A stretch of DNA of 64,000 nt from Beroe forskalii (GCA_011033025.1 WFMF01000047.1:186001-250000), one strand, 5' to 3'. Shown: positions 22,689 to 35,300, counted from the stretch's first letter. Notes: generated from the sequence alone by a model not told the origin. Translations and numbers: made by a program.

Positions 22689-25600
22689 CTAGCAGTTAGC
22701 AGGTCGTTCTACGGGCACCATCTCCATCTCCGGGGGGCCCTCCCCGCCCCTCCTCCCCCTGATAACCCTCACAGACCGGTGAAACTTATCCCGGATGAAG
22801 TTGTCGTAGATGAGGGGGTTGATGCAGGAGTTGATGGGCAGGATGACGATGGAGAAGACAGAATAGAGAGAGGTGGCATCCACCACCTCCAGAGAGTGGA
22901 AGAGGCAGGTGGTGAGGAAGGGGATCCAGCACAGGAAGTCCGTGATGATGATCCGTGTTATGTTGCGTTGGAGGCGCCGGGCGTGTTTGTCTGGCGCCTC
23001 CTTGTTACCGGCCATCATTCCCCGTACTGTCCTACGGCTCCTCTTTGCACTGAGGTTAATCAGACCGTAACAGATACTAATCACAACGACACACGTGAAG
23101 TTGAATATCACCACCGACCAAACGAACAGTTTCTGGGGGTCGTCGCTGTTCACGAAGAACTTGAAGAGGCACACACCGTCGTTACCGTAAAAATGAATCT
23201 TTCTGCTCCGGATTTTGCCGTAATCGTCAGAGAACATCAGATTTAGGAGATTTCTGGTCATCCTCCAGGTAAGATCAGGATTGCTGATTTTCCCGAAGTA
23301 CGCCCCCAAGACATTGAGATGATCTCCCTTGCTGCCGGACCCTACGAAGAGACTGATGTCTTCGTAAGTCATGCCATTTACGAAGGAGTCCTCCAAAGAA
23401 GCCACTAGCGGGATGCTTGGTATCGCAATGGAAAGCCCTATGATAACCGCAGTCACCAGTCCTATCTTCCACTTCATATTCTGAGTCCCCCTGGTCCTGC
23501 CCTTGATGCTCAGAGCCCTGAAAGTGCTGAGGAAGGTCATTGAGAAGAGAGATAAAGAGGATCCGAAGCTGTTCAGCACTCCCAGGAAGGCGCAATAGTC
23601 GCTGGAGAGCCACAGGGACTGGGTCTTGCAGTACTCTGTCTTCATGATGGTGTCTTGGGTGGATATCAGCAGCAGGTACAGACCTGTTAGTAGATCTCCG
23701 AAGTTTATCAGGAAGGATAGTCTTCTGTTAGCCAGAGCTGCGTTAGTCTTGCCCTTTACAGTGGTTAGGCCTCTGATGAGGGAAGCAGCATTGAGCAACA
23801 CTGCTAATCCCCCAATCAACCAAGCCAGGACCTTGAGCCATAATCCGGAGATGATCTCCTTCCCACACGCCTCATTACACTCGTCTGAGTGGTCCAGACA
23901 ATCCACTTTCCCATCACATTTCTTAACATGAGAGATGTAGAACCTGGAGTTGTTGCACTGGAAATGGTTCTTGCAGGTCCTCTCATCTGACTCATCCCCG
24001 CAGTCATCTGCCAGGTTACAGAGCTGATCAAACCTCACACAGATCTCATTGTCACACTGGAAGAAGTTGTTGATGTACTCACCACGCCGCTGCAAAACGA
24101 AGGTCAGGTAGGAGTTCCTTGCCAAAGTGAAAGTCTTCCTTGCGATGGCTGGACAGGATCCCTGTTTAACTTTGAGGGGCTGCAGGACACAGGGCGCATC
24201 GTGACACCGTCCTGTGCAACTCAAGTAGACATACAGCTCCCCAAAGACATGTTCACATGACCTGGTGCTGTTAGGAATCACCAGGACAGTGTGTGACTCT
24301 CCAAAGGTGGGGTAATCAGGACTCTGGAACTGCTCTCTGACACAAGGTGGAGCATGGAGCTGGATACTCTCCAGACCAGGAAGACAGTAAAGGGCTAACA
24401 ATCCCTGCTTTCTGAACACAGTGAGTGTGGTGTAGAGTTGGGGTGTGGTTCTGGAGGCTAAACACACCGCCCCCTCCCCTCCGCAAGCCTCCCTGCCGTC
24501 ACACAGGTCCCTCATCTCCACATAGTCCAGCGACCCTTGCTGGCATAGAAACACGTTATTGCACGTGCTGTTGTCAGAGACTCTGCGCGTCGTGTGGGAG
24601 AGTTTGCACGTGGGCCAAGTGGTGCTGAGCTCGTCTACTGCAGACAAGCAGTCCCTGAACCCGTCATTGATCCAGGAGAGGGGGAGGGGGAGGGTCGTGT
24701 TCCGCTGGGAGGACGTGAACCTGGGACCACGGAATGACAGATAGTTGGGGGACGTGAACCTGGGGCCACGAGATCATGATCCCTTACCAGTATCCATAAA
24801 AACACCCCTCGAAGTCATACACTTGATCTCATTTCACTCAAACCAATTAAATCAAACAGTAACGAATCAGCGCGTGAGTTCAGAGTTCACTAGCGCACTG
24901 ATTGGTTAATGTGAATTTTTCGGAATCCTAAATGGGTAATAAGCCGCCGTTTACACTATACCTATTAGTACAGTCAAATCCTAATTTTTTCAGGAACAAA
25001 TTCTACACAAAGCGATTTTGACTGTTTTCTATAGTTTTTCGCCCACAAAATCGATCTAGCAACTTTCCGGGGTGGGGAAAGTGCCGAAAAATCGATTTTT
25101 AACTGAGGCACAGCCGACTTACCTGTGAAAAATCGTAACTTGGCCCAGGAACATCGTAAAGACTTCGATTTGGGCTTAAAAGAAGCGCAATGGCCATGTT
25201 TATATACGACTTGTTAATAAGCATATGCCCTAAAATGCTCAGGAACAGAGTTATGGGCGAAAAACTGTTTTTTGGGCACCCGCGATACATTGTGGAAGCG
25301 ATTTTTGGTTTTCGGCCCAGGAAGGTCGTAGAGACTTCGTTTTAGGCTTAAAAGAAGCGCAATAGCCATGTTTATGTACGACTTGTTAATAAACATATGC
25401 CCTAAAATGCTCAGGAACAGAGTTATAGGCGAAAAACTGTTTTTTGGGCACCCGCAAGACATTGTGTAAGCGATTTTTGGTTTTCGGCCCAGGAAGGTCG
25501 TAGAGACTTCGTTTTAGGCTTAAAAGAAGCGCAATGGCCATGTTTATATACGAATTGTTAATAAACATATGCCCTAAAATGCTCAAGAACCGAGTTATGG

Positions 25601-28600
25601 GCGAAAAACTGATTTTGACACCAACGAGACATTGTGGAAGCGATTTTTCTATCTTGGCCTATGAAGGTCGTAGAGACTTCGTTTTGGACTTGAAAGAAGT
25701 GAAATGGTCTTTGTTTATATACGGCTTGCTAATAATTATATGCCCTAAAATGCTGAGGAACCGAGTTATGGGCGAAAAACTGTTTTAAGGCACCTTTTTT
25801 CGGCCCAGGAAGGTCATAGAAGCTTGATTTTGGACTTGTACGACTTGTGAATAAACATAATTATTATGTCCTCAAATGCTCCAGAACAAAGTTATGGGCG
25901 AAACACTGATTTTTTGGTGTTTTGGGCATTTTAAGACAAGGCCAATGCTATTTCTACATCTCTGCCCAATAGGCTTGTAGATTTCATTGTAGACCTCAGG
26001 TTATTGGCAAAAACCCGATGTTTGGTCAATCACGGTGCATGACTCATAAGTCATTAGACATGGCTGAAGCAATTTATTATAATCCTAGCCTTACCTTCCA
26101 AAAGTGGGTAGCAGGAGTAGCCAGGCTACCGAGGGGAAAATTTGACAAAACCGAGGGGATTTTCATGTCAAGATGCAGGCACGCGCAGCGTGCGTGCCGC
26201 GCCGAAATCTCGAATAAAACTTTGATAAAAAAATCAAGTTTATTCACAACTAAAGTTATCTAATAACAATGTAGATCAATTTTAACTGTAAAGATGCATC
26301 AAATAGGTGGGGGAATACAAAGGGAAGTGAGAGGAAGTGATCATAAGGTGAGGGGAAGTGGGTAGTGAGGCAAGGGGAAGTGAAGCTGAGGGGATGATGG
26401 TGTGATGACTAGATGGGGTGAGGGGAATCAACGTGAGGAGATTTATAAGGCGGGGGAATTAAGGTGAGGGGAAGTATTAATTCCTCTCACTTTACGTCCA
26501 CTCAGCTTACTTCCGAAGTAAGCTGAGTGGACGTAAAGTGAGAGGAATTAACTAATTATGATGGGGGAAGTGTGATGAGAGCAATTAACTAATTAAGGTG
26601 AAGGGAAGCGAGGTGAGGGGAAGTCGCTTGGTATTCGTGATGAGATGTAAGGTGAGGGGAAGTGAGGTAAGGAAAAATTTCGCCTGCGGCGGGCTGTTTT
26701 GATCCAATTATATGACTAGATTAATCCTAGACCCATCTCAGATGTAAAACTTTCGCAATTTTTGCCTACAGTACGACTGGCTGTTTCAATCACATTATTA
26801 TACATTGACCAAATTGATCTCAGAAGCAGATTCAGGCACATAACCTTAAAAATTTTCGCCTGCGGCGGGCTGTTTTGATGCAATTATATATGACTAAATT
26901 GATTCTAAACACAATCTCAGATGTAAAACTTTCACAATTTGCCTACAGTAGGCTAGTACGGCTGGCTGTTTTAATCACATTATACATTGAACAAATGTAT
27001 CTCAGAGGCAGATTCAGGTAAAAAACCTAAAAAATTTTCGCCTGCAGCGGGCTGTTTTGATCCGATTATATGACTAAATTGATCCTAGACACAATCTCAG
27101 ATGTAAAACTTTCGAAATTTTTGCCTTCGGCTGGCTGTTTAAATCGCATGATAAATAACCAAATTGAGGCGGATTCATGTGCAAAACCTTAAATATTTTC
27201 GCCTGCGGCGGGCTGTACTGATCGAATTATGTCACTTAATTGGCGCATGGCTCCGAGCAAGCTTGAAACCGAGGGGATTTTAATATCTGCTACCGAGGGG
27301 ATTTTCATTTTTGGAAGGTAAGATCCTAGCTCAGCAAAGCACTATGGACTAAGTTTTAGGTATTGCTACACATACAGGTCGTAGAGCTAAGTGTCATCAA
27401 TGATTCATTGATGATGATTGATGATTCATTGATTCAATGAATCATCAATCATCATCTTTACATTAGCCCCTAATAGTCTACACGGTTGCGGTTCTTTTTA
27501 AGTTTTAAGCCCTTGGGGCAAAGCTGTGATACGAAAAATTGTGTTTGCCTTAGTAGGGAGCCCCATATCAGTTTCATCAAATCCATACAAGTATGTATAT
27601 AAACATGGCCATTGCATTATTTTAATAAGTTTCAATGACCTTCCTAGGCTGAGATACAGACCAGGAAAATTGCTTCTACTCAGAAGAAAACTAAAATTAC
27701 ATAACTTTGTTCTAAAGCATTTTTAGGACTATCTTTGATAACAAGTAGTATATAATACACATGCCCATTGCGTGTATTTTAAGCACACAATGAAATTCTA
27801 CTAAGACTTTTTGCTTCCACAATGTTTCATTAGGTGCCTAAAAATCAGTTTTTCGCCCATAACTCGGTTCCTGAGCATTTTAGGGCATATGTTTATTAAC
27901 AAGTCGTATCTAAACATGGCCATTGCGCTTTTAAGCCTAAAACGAAGTCTCACGACCTTCCTGGGCCGAAAACCAAAAATCGCTTCCAATAATGTCTTGC
28001 GGGTGCCCAAAAACAGTTTTTCGCCCATAACTCTGTTCCTGAGCATTTTAGGGCATATGTTTATTAACAAGTCGTATATATACATGGCCATTGCGCTTCT
28101 TTTTTGGCCTAAAACGAAGTCTCTACGACCTTCCTGGGCCAAATCACGAATTTTCACTGGTCAGTCGGCTGCCTCAACTAAAAATCGATTTTTCGGCACT
28201 TTCCCCACCCCGGAAAGTCTCGAAAGTTGCTAGATCGATTTTTGGGCAAAACTATAGAAAACAGTCAAAATCGCTTGGTGTAGAATTTGTTCCGATTTTG
28301 TGTCATTTTCGGCCAGATTTGACTGTACTATATACCTTTCCTCTTTTTTTCGACTAACCTGCGGTAGCAGCTTGTGTCGAGGACGCTGGCGCACTGTCTG
28401 TCCGTCTCATCGCTACCGTCCGTGCAGTCCTCCGCTCCGTTACATAGCAGGTGCTTGTGGACGAAGCAGTCCGCGGACGCTCTCACGCACTAGGGGGTGG
28501 GGGTCAAGGAATGAAATTTTCACAGATCTGCTGTCTGATGCCATAAACTGTATCCATGCAAATTTTGGTATCGATTAGACATTAAAAATGGTTTTATGAG

Positions 28601-31521
28601 TGAAATGGTAAATATCTTCGCGCGCAGCAGTTTCGGACTTCGGTCCAGAACTGATCTATGTTTTGTACGTTAAGTGATATCAACAGCGTGTCACAGTACC
28701 TGAATGTCTATATCGTCATCACACAGCCCTAGCCTGTCCTCTATGGTGCAGAGTACTGCTTTAGACACCGTGCTGGAGAAACCGCCAATTTCACACTGCA
28801 GCACTCCTCTCGCTGGGTCACTGCAGTTCACCTGGGGGGAGTTTGAGAATGGGAAGCAGGATCAGAGGTATTAAAGTGGAATGCTGCGTGTTCAGTGTTC
28901 GCGCGCGCGTTCCTGATTCTCTGAAGAGGTGCGCGCCTTGCACGCGCAAATTAAGGTCTCCCAACCAGGGGTAAACAGAGAACGATTTAATTTCTCACTG
29001 AAAGTTACATTATGCATCTCCATTCTAAACCCCCGCCACGGAGGTAAGTAGACAAGTATTGGTTATGAAGTTAAATTCACCTGGTCCATGAAGTCCTTGC
29101 AGAAGGATCTCTTCTCCCCTTCAGGAGCTAACTCCAGCGGTCCGCACCGCACGTTGGGAATTATAGGGACCTGGAAATGGTCCTGCCCTATCCACGCCTT
29201 CCTGTACTTCACACACCTACATGGGAGGGACAATTGTAAGGATGACGGATGTTTTACACGAAGATTATATCAACTTCCAGTCAATAACCCGCGTTTTTTT
29301 TAATTATTCGATCAAGATAAAATGAAAATAACGGTGACCGTTCGAACTTCAGTCTTTTGAATTTGTCATTGTGTGTGCGCGCGGCGTACAGACATATTAT
29401 TCATATGACTATACGCCGCGCACACAAAAGAAGCACACATAAAGACGCGCACACAAGGACGCGCACACAAAGCATGCGCACATAAGGCCGCGCACACTGC
29501 AGTTCGAAGTGCCCCAAATAAAACAAAATCACGCACATGCCAGGTTTAGCCTCGTGCTCGGAAGCCACCAGTTCCATCTGACAGTGTCTCTCGTCCACCA
29601 GATTATCACAATCGAACACTTCGTCACATATCCGGGATGCCATGAGATGCTCCCTCCGCCCCCGCACACGACACCAGAGTCCGTAGTGTACCCCCGCACA
29701 CAGGGCCTCATCCAGACAGGAGTCCTGGCTCTGACACACCATGTCACAAGGGGTGTTAGAGGAGGAGGAGGAGAGGGGGTAGAAGACGTTCTGTTCCACA
29801 AACTCTTCGCATATCTAATGAATAATTTCAGTGTTACTTTCTTGGCTTGGCGAAGCGAATCGAACTTAATATATTTTTTTCTGGAATAATAAATTCGTCG
29901 AAACTTTAAATTTTAATATGTCACCAGAAAAATCTCCAAAGTCCAATTTGATTGTATAAAGAATCACCCACTTCCTTGTCGAGGCGCGGAGTGCAGAAGA
30001 GGAATTCCTCCTCCTCATCGTAAACTTTTTCATTGTCCAGGACATTGCCACACTCCTCCTCTAGAGAATTCCGGAAGTATTGGTAGACGGGCCCCTGCGC
30101 CTCTTCCTCTTCATCTAGGAGTACATTCCACCAACACACCACCTCACCGCACAGTATACCTGAGAAAGCAGGGTTAGGGTAGTGGAAGAGGGGAGTGTGG
30201 AAGAGGGGCCCTGCGCCTCTTCCTCCTCTTCCAGGAGTACATTCCACCAACACACCACCTCACCGCACAGTATACCTGGGAAAGCAGGGTTAGGGTAGTG
30301 GAAGAGGGGAGCGTGGAAGAGGGGCCCCTGCGCCTCTTCCTCCTCTTCCAGGAGTACATTCCACCAGCACACCACCTCACCGCACAGTATACCTGAGAAA
30401 GCAGGGTTAGGGTAGTGGAAGAGGGGAGTGTGGAAGAGGGCCCCTGCGCCTCTTCCTCTTCTTCCAGGAGTACACTCCACCAGCACGCCACCTCACTGCA
30501 CAAAATACCTTGTTAGGGGAGAGTTTGGGTTTACAGTTGACTAGGCCATAAGGTGGGGCCTTAATTAAAAGGGTATAATTCCATGGCAATATGACATGTT
30601 AGCTCAATTTCCTGTAACAAGTTACCCGGGAAGTTGAGAACTGCAGAGTTCGGGAGTTGCCCACAGCACCGGTAGTTCAAAGCCTCATTTCTGATAGTAA
30701 CGGTGAAAATTCGAACTGCAGTGTGCTGTGTGAGTCTTAATCTTATGTGTGCGCGTCGCGTCTCAAGATTGCGCGGCGTACAGAAATGTTACTAAAGGGA
30801 CTTATATCTGTACGCCGCGCACACCAAAGACGCGCACACTGGAGTTCTAACTGCCCCTGCAATTACCGGGGAAGTTGAGGACTGCAGAGTTCGGCAGGAG
30901 TCCGCAGGACTGGTAGTTCAAGTCATCTCCTGGACAGGAAGAACTGATCCACTTCTTCTCCGAGTACTCTGAGTATCTCATGTCGAAGTCCAGGAATTTG
31001 GTCACGAAGTAGTCCTCCGAGTTGACGCACTTGTAGACGGTGAATCCCACCAGATCTGTGAGGACGGTCTGACATTTCACTTTCAGAAAGCCGTTCTGTT
31101 GCTCCACCTTGCACTCGTCTGGGGGGTGTATTGTCAGCTGCATTGTCACACTTTGTCTGAACCGCAAAGCGGTTGTGCATGTGTCACTGTCAGTTGAGAA
31201 TTCACACGCGCGCGGCGCGTCAATTATCACGAGGGTCTGTCAAGTGTCATTGTCAACGACAGAAAAACAGCTGCAATACCCATAATAAGGAGGTAGGGGA
31301 GACGATCAAACCATCATTGCATATCAAGCCATTTTGCTCTAGAATGGGAAAATTCAAATAAGTTTAGAATATCATTGGCAACTCATTTCAAAACTCTAGC
31401 AATACCTTTTCTGGGCTGACACACCAAACCAACAGCGTAGTTGATTTCCTCACTAAATTCTCTGCCCATGAAGAAAATTCTCGGAGTGAAGCATTTGTCC
31501 GTCTTGTGAATCAATGAATAC
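22689..31521 (-). CDS. LDLa-repeat 7TM receptor of the LGR/relaxin-receptor type
   Basis: Rhodopsin-class receptor with a large cysteine-rich ectodomain. Phase-consistent exons: 22689-24759 (or acceptor 24720), 28359-28489, 28700-28831, 29081-29216, 29537-29814, 29972-30159, 30867 to about 31236, and probably 31406-31521, whose join to the next exon does not fit in phase. LDLa modules: FVHKHLLCNGAEDCTDGSDE (28359 exon), and two just before the membrane, CVRFDQLCNLADDCGDESDE and CDGKVDCLDHSDEC. The last exon also holds all seven membrane helices; helix 6 (ITDFLCWIPFL) and helix 7 (LPINSCINPLIY) match relaxin receptors. No leucine-rich repeats are seen. The start is not found; the N-terminus lies further upstream. 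Ligand unknown; the convergent neighbour is a secreted peptide precursor. Confidence 0.78.
26090..27322. mobile_element. Nested nonautonomous DNA transposon with 8-bp target duplication
   Basis: Termini are CTTACCTTCCAAAA and its complement, flanked by perfect copies of ATCCTAGC (26082-26089 and 27323-27330). An 8-bp duplication is typical of hAT-like and related superfamilies. The interior has subterminal ACCGAGGGGATTTT motifs, a purine-rich GAGGGGAAGTGA tract (26290-26680), and about four tandem units of 150-170 bp beginning TTCGCCTGCGGCGGGCTG (26680-27230). No transposase ORF. Confidence 0.85.
26477..26551. repeat. Near-perfect 75-bp palindrome
   Basis: Two 37-base arms (starting TTAATTCCTCTCACTTTACG and ending in its complement) around a single central base, inside the purine-rich part of the nested transposon. 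It would extrude as a long hairpin. Confidence 0.9.
27410..27456. repeat. Perfect 47-bp palindrome
   Basis: Arms of 23 bases (GATGATGATTGATGATTCAT and three more) pair perfectly around one base. It lies inside the foldback element, just outside the nested transposon. Confidence 0.9.
29341..29508. mobile_element. CpG-rich MITE, copy 1
   Basis: Termini TTCGAACTTCAGT and its near complement ACTGCAGTTCGAA. Inside are inverted GTGCGCGCGGCGTACAG / CTATACGCCGCGCACAC segments and tandem GCGCACAC units. No ORF. It lies in a receptor intron; a second copy is at 30710-30850. Confidence 0.75.
30160..30512 (-). repeat. Tandem copies of a receptor intron-exon junction
   Basis: Upstream of exon 29972-30159, a unit of about 117 bp that includes the acceptor (TTTCTCAG) and the first about 60 bases of the exon is repeated three more times. 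Each copy encodes ILCGEVVCWWNVLLEEEEEA or close to it, and the copies read through in one frame. The copy joined to the full exon is the likely functional one. Confidence 0.85.
30710..30850. mobile_element. CpG-rich MITE, copy 2
   Basis: Same family as 29341-29508: TTCGAACTGCAGTGTG at one end, CACACTGGAGTTCTAA at the other, with inverted GCGCGGCGTACAG / CTGTACGCCGCGC inside. It sits beside a duplicated piece of receptor exon. Confidence 0.75.
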
Positions 31522-32373
31522 CTGCAATGATAGGGTCATTGGATGGAACAGGGAGTGAAATTTTTTAATAAGGCGATGGATCTTCAGGTGAACCGTGGGA
31601 ATATGAGACTCAACTTCGCAACAAAGGGTCCCATAAAACTCGAATTAATCCAAGGGGCCTTCGATTTTCTTCGATAAATAAGAGATGTCCTATCATCAAT
31701 AGTACAGAAAACGCTAGACAATACAGGAATTCGAAATTTTAATGGCATGCAAATCCGAACATTTTATTAGAAATTGCAAAAGTCTACATTTGGACAGAGA
31801 GGAGAATAGGCTGATCATAAAATTTAGAACTGATGTAATTGGCCTGAATAGAATTAAAGTAGTAAGATAATTCCTCTCACTCAAATCTCATTCCAAAACC
31901 TGCATTGTTTGGGGTGTGTTGACCCTTGAGGACACCTCATCTTGAGATGACTTTCGTTCCTACCGTCTGAAAAAGGGCCATGGGTCTGATAAAATTTGAA
32001 GACGTTGTCTGACCCCCTTCGCGCGCCCCCCGCGAATCGATGTGGAAGACATCGTCTAAGTCAGACAACGATTTTAGCGGCCCTCTTGCGATTGAAAACC
32101 CTCCGTGGAGGGGTGCCGCTTTTATGGGCAAAGAAAGGTATTTTTACAATCATATTATTTGAATATATGGTAATAATATAATCATAATATATAATTCACT
32201 CATTGAACACATATTATTATCAATAATTTAATAACACTCAACAAAACAAATACCTACATTGTACCTAATGTTTACGTGATTGTAGCTAATAATTGGTTAA
32301 AATAGTCATGAAACTTAAATATATAAAAATAATTGGGCCCAATTGTTTCCAAATTGGAGTTATTGCAGCTCAG

Positions 32374-35300
32374 CTATACGCGCGAGGGGTTTGCTCTAAG
32401 GCCTGCACATTCATATAGAACAAAATTTGAGGCCAACCACTCGTTACAATCCCCGCTTCCTTGTTTATCTATCAGCGCGCATTTGATCTTGTTTTTATAA
32501 GAGTTAAGTGATATTAAATTGTTCGCCTCGCGAATAATTTCATTGCTGCATTCTAATTTGGCCCACAGTAGCGGACCCTTAAAAAATACTGATTTACGAT
32601 ATATATGATTGTTGTATGTACTGTACCAACTGTCTGATGTTACATAGGTGGATTCAACAGTGGGTGCTGTAGCCGGGATTGTCTCCTTAACAGAGGGTGG
32701 TAAGGAGGATGGAAACTTATGAACTTTAAATAGGAATAACAGCGCATTTAGAGTGATAAGATTATGTATAGATAGGATTCTATATTCAAGAAAAGCTGAC
32801 TTAGTGTGCCCCGGAGTTTCTCCATCTCTATAGAAATATCTAATATAGCCCGGGATTACTGCTCTCAAGCCTTTCTTTTGTTTAGAAAACAGTTTGTCCA
32901 GGTTTGATTTACATGTAAATCCCCAGACTAGAGAACAGAAATTAAGATGGGACTGTACAAAACTATGGTAAATTTGTAGCCTGGCTTTCAGAGGGAGAAA
33001 CTTCTTTATTTTGTACATGATGCCAACATAACGAGCCATTTTTGACAAGACTGTTCTTATGTGTAAAGACCAATTTAAGGATTCATCTACAATAACGCCT
33101 AGGAACCGTGCTTCCTTCTTACGCTCTATTATAGTCCCTGAAATATAAAGGGGCGCCGAAAGATCAACTTTACCTCGAGAAAATACCATGTATTTAGTTT
33201 TTTTCAGATTCAGCAGTAATCCATTAGAGTTTACCCATTTAACTAATAAATTGTTAAAATTGTCAAGGAGTGTTTTAACTTCTTCAATCGTTGGAGCCGT
33301 TATGATTATGTTGGCATCATCTGCATATAGTATGAACTTAGCATAATTTGCAATTTCCGGAATGTCATTTATGTATATTATAAAGAGTAAAGGACCAAGT
33401 ATAGATCCCTGGGGCACTCCGTATTTAATATTTTCAACAGCAGAATCCTTACCATTAATCGTCACGTATTGCTTCCTATCTGACAGATAGGAGGTCAACC
33501 ATTTTAGTGCCTGGCCCCTTATGCCATAATGATGGAGCTTCTTAAGTAGCACAGAGTGGTCAACCATGTCGAAGGCCTTGGAAAAATCTATAAGAAGTAA
33601 AATTGATACCTGACGCCTGTTTAGAGAGTCCAATATTGTGTTCTGTGCATTAAGTAGAGCATGCTCACACGAGCGTCCTGGCCGGAATCCGTACTGTCCA
33701 TCAAACAGAGAGTTGTTTAGATCTAGGAAGTTCAAAATTCGCTTATGCATCACCTTTTCATAAATTTTTGAAAAAGTCGAAAGAAGTGAAATGGGTCTAT
33801 AATTGCTAACTTTAGTTTTTGGACCTTCCTTGTATATAGGTATTACTTTTGCTAACTTCAAATTTTGGGGGAAGATCCCTTGTGCAAAAGATTTATTTAT
33901 GACTTTGGCTAGAGTACTATTAAACGCTTGTGATGAGTTTGCAATTTTAAGAGCACTTACTTTAGTATCGCGTGTGGATTTAATATCAAATTTCTTAATT
34001 ATGGAATGAACTTCACTGGCATCTACGTCTTCTAAAGTTATGCAGTTTTCAACTGGGTTAGTTAAGTATTCAGTGAAGTTATAGTCTACGCTGCTTGGTA
34101 TGTCCCCTTTCAGTTTAGTAGCTATTTCTGAAAAGTATTTGTTAAAGCATTCGGAAATTTCCCCAGCTGAGTTTAAAGAACGCCCTTCCTCATTAACAAT
34201 TCTATTTATGTGATTTTTCTTCTGAGTTCTATTAAGAAGTCTATTGATCATTTGCCACTGTTTGCGCGAGTTATTGTTGTATTTCTCCAGATAAGCCTTA
34301 TTATATTTGGCTTTGGCCATGTCAATGTGCTTATTACAAAATTTATTCAACCTGTCATAGTTAGATTTTAATTCAGGGCTAGGATCCTTAACAAAAGAGT
34401 GATAAGCTTCCTGTCTGCGGGCGCATGCATCCTCAAGCCACGGCAAAATCCATGGCTTGGGATTTTCCCGCTCATTCCTGCGACGCACACGTTGTGACTT
34501 GAGAGGATATGCCTCGTTGTAGTGGCCGGTGTAAATTTCTTCAAACTTGTTATATGCACTCTGAGGGTCCAAATCTTCCGTTATCACACCCCATGTTTCA
34601 CTTTCAATAAGCTGTGCAAATTTAAGATTACTGGCCTCATTGAATATACGACATTCAGATTCTCCCTCGTTAAAATCAAATTTATTCGGATTATTAACAG
34701 CTTGGTCACATCCTCCCAGTATTAACTTTGTGTGCGTCGCAAGATGATCTGATATGTCTAAGGTTATGACGTTACAACTCATCACACGATCTACGTTATC
34801 TACATAAACATGATCAATCAGTGTTGCGCTATTTTCAGTAATTCGCGTAGGCCTGGATACGATTTGCACAAATCCATTACTGTGCGCGTTATCTATTAAA
34901 CTTTGGCAGTCAACATCAAAGTCATACTTAATCAAATCCTGGTTTACATCGCCTGCGATATATTTCACTTTATTTGAGAATCTATTGTTACTTAGCTTTT
35001 GCAGAACATTGTTAAAATACTCGTTGAAATTACCAGGCCTACACGAAGGTGATCGATACATGTTAACTAGAACAGCAGTTTTACGCATACCCTTACAATT
35101 CTTAATTTGGATAAATTGAAATTCACCACTCATGTTCTCAGGTTCAGTGTACGGGCAGATAGCCTCTATATCATCCTCGGCCTGACAGACACGTTTGCTG
35201 ATATAGGCTACCAGGCCCCCACCTTTACCAGTAGAGCGAAGTGGGTTTTGTATTAAAGGTTCATGAAACCCGTCAAGCGTAATGTCGTTGGTCCCATTTG

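Larger units (their letters stand above)
24967..28330. mobile_element. 3.4-kb foldback element in a receptor intron
   Basis: Both ends carry TAGTACAGTCAAAT in inverted orientation, flanked on both sides by TATACCT, a likely target duplication. Inverted arms of roughly 150 bases follow (with AAATCGATCTAGCAACTTTC and CCGGGGTGGGGAAAGTGCCG on the left). Inside the left arm are about five tandem units of about 172 bp; the right arm (27640-28140) has two to three of the same unit inverted. No transposase is visible. A second element is nested at 26090-27322. Confidence 0.75.

Noticed and set aside
22677-23246. 189-codon plus-strand ORF and other frames across 22677-24744
   Set aside because: Shadows of the receptor exon on the opposite strand.
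25099-25788. Repeated ORFs containing FINKSYINMAIALLL
   Set aside because: They follow the 172-bp tandem units of the foldback element and its inverted arm (27801-28157); similarity among them is due to the DNA repeat.
30115-30589. ORFs rich in EEEEE and HYPNP
   Set aside because: Most of their length is read-through of tandem copies of an intron-exon junction; only the piece at 29972-30159 fits the receptor in phase.
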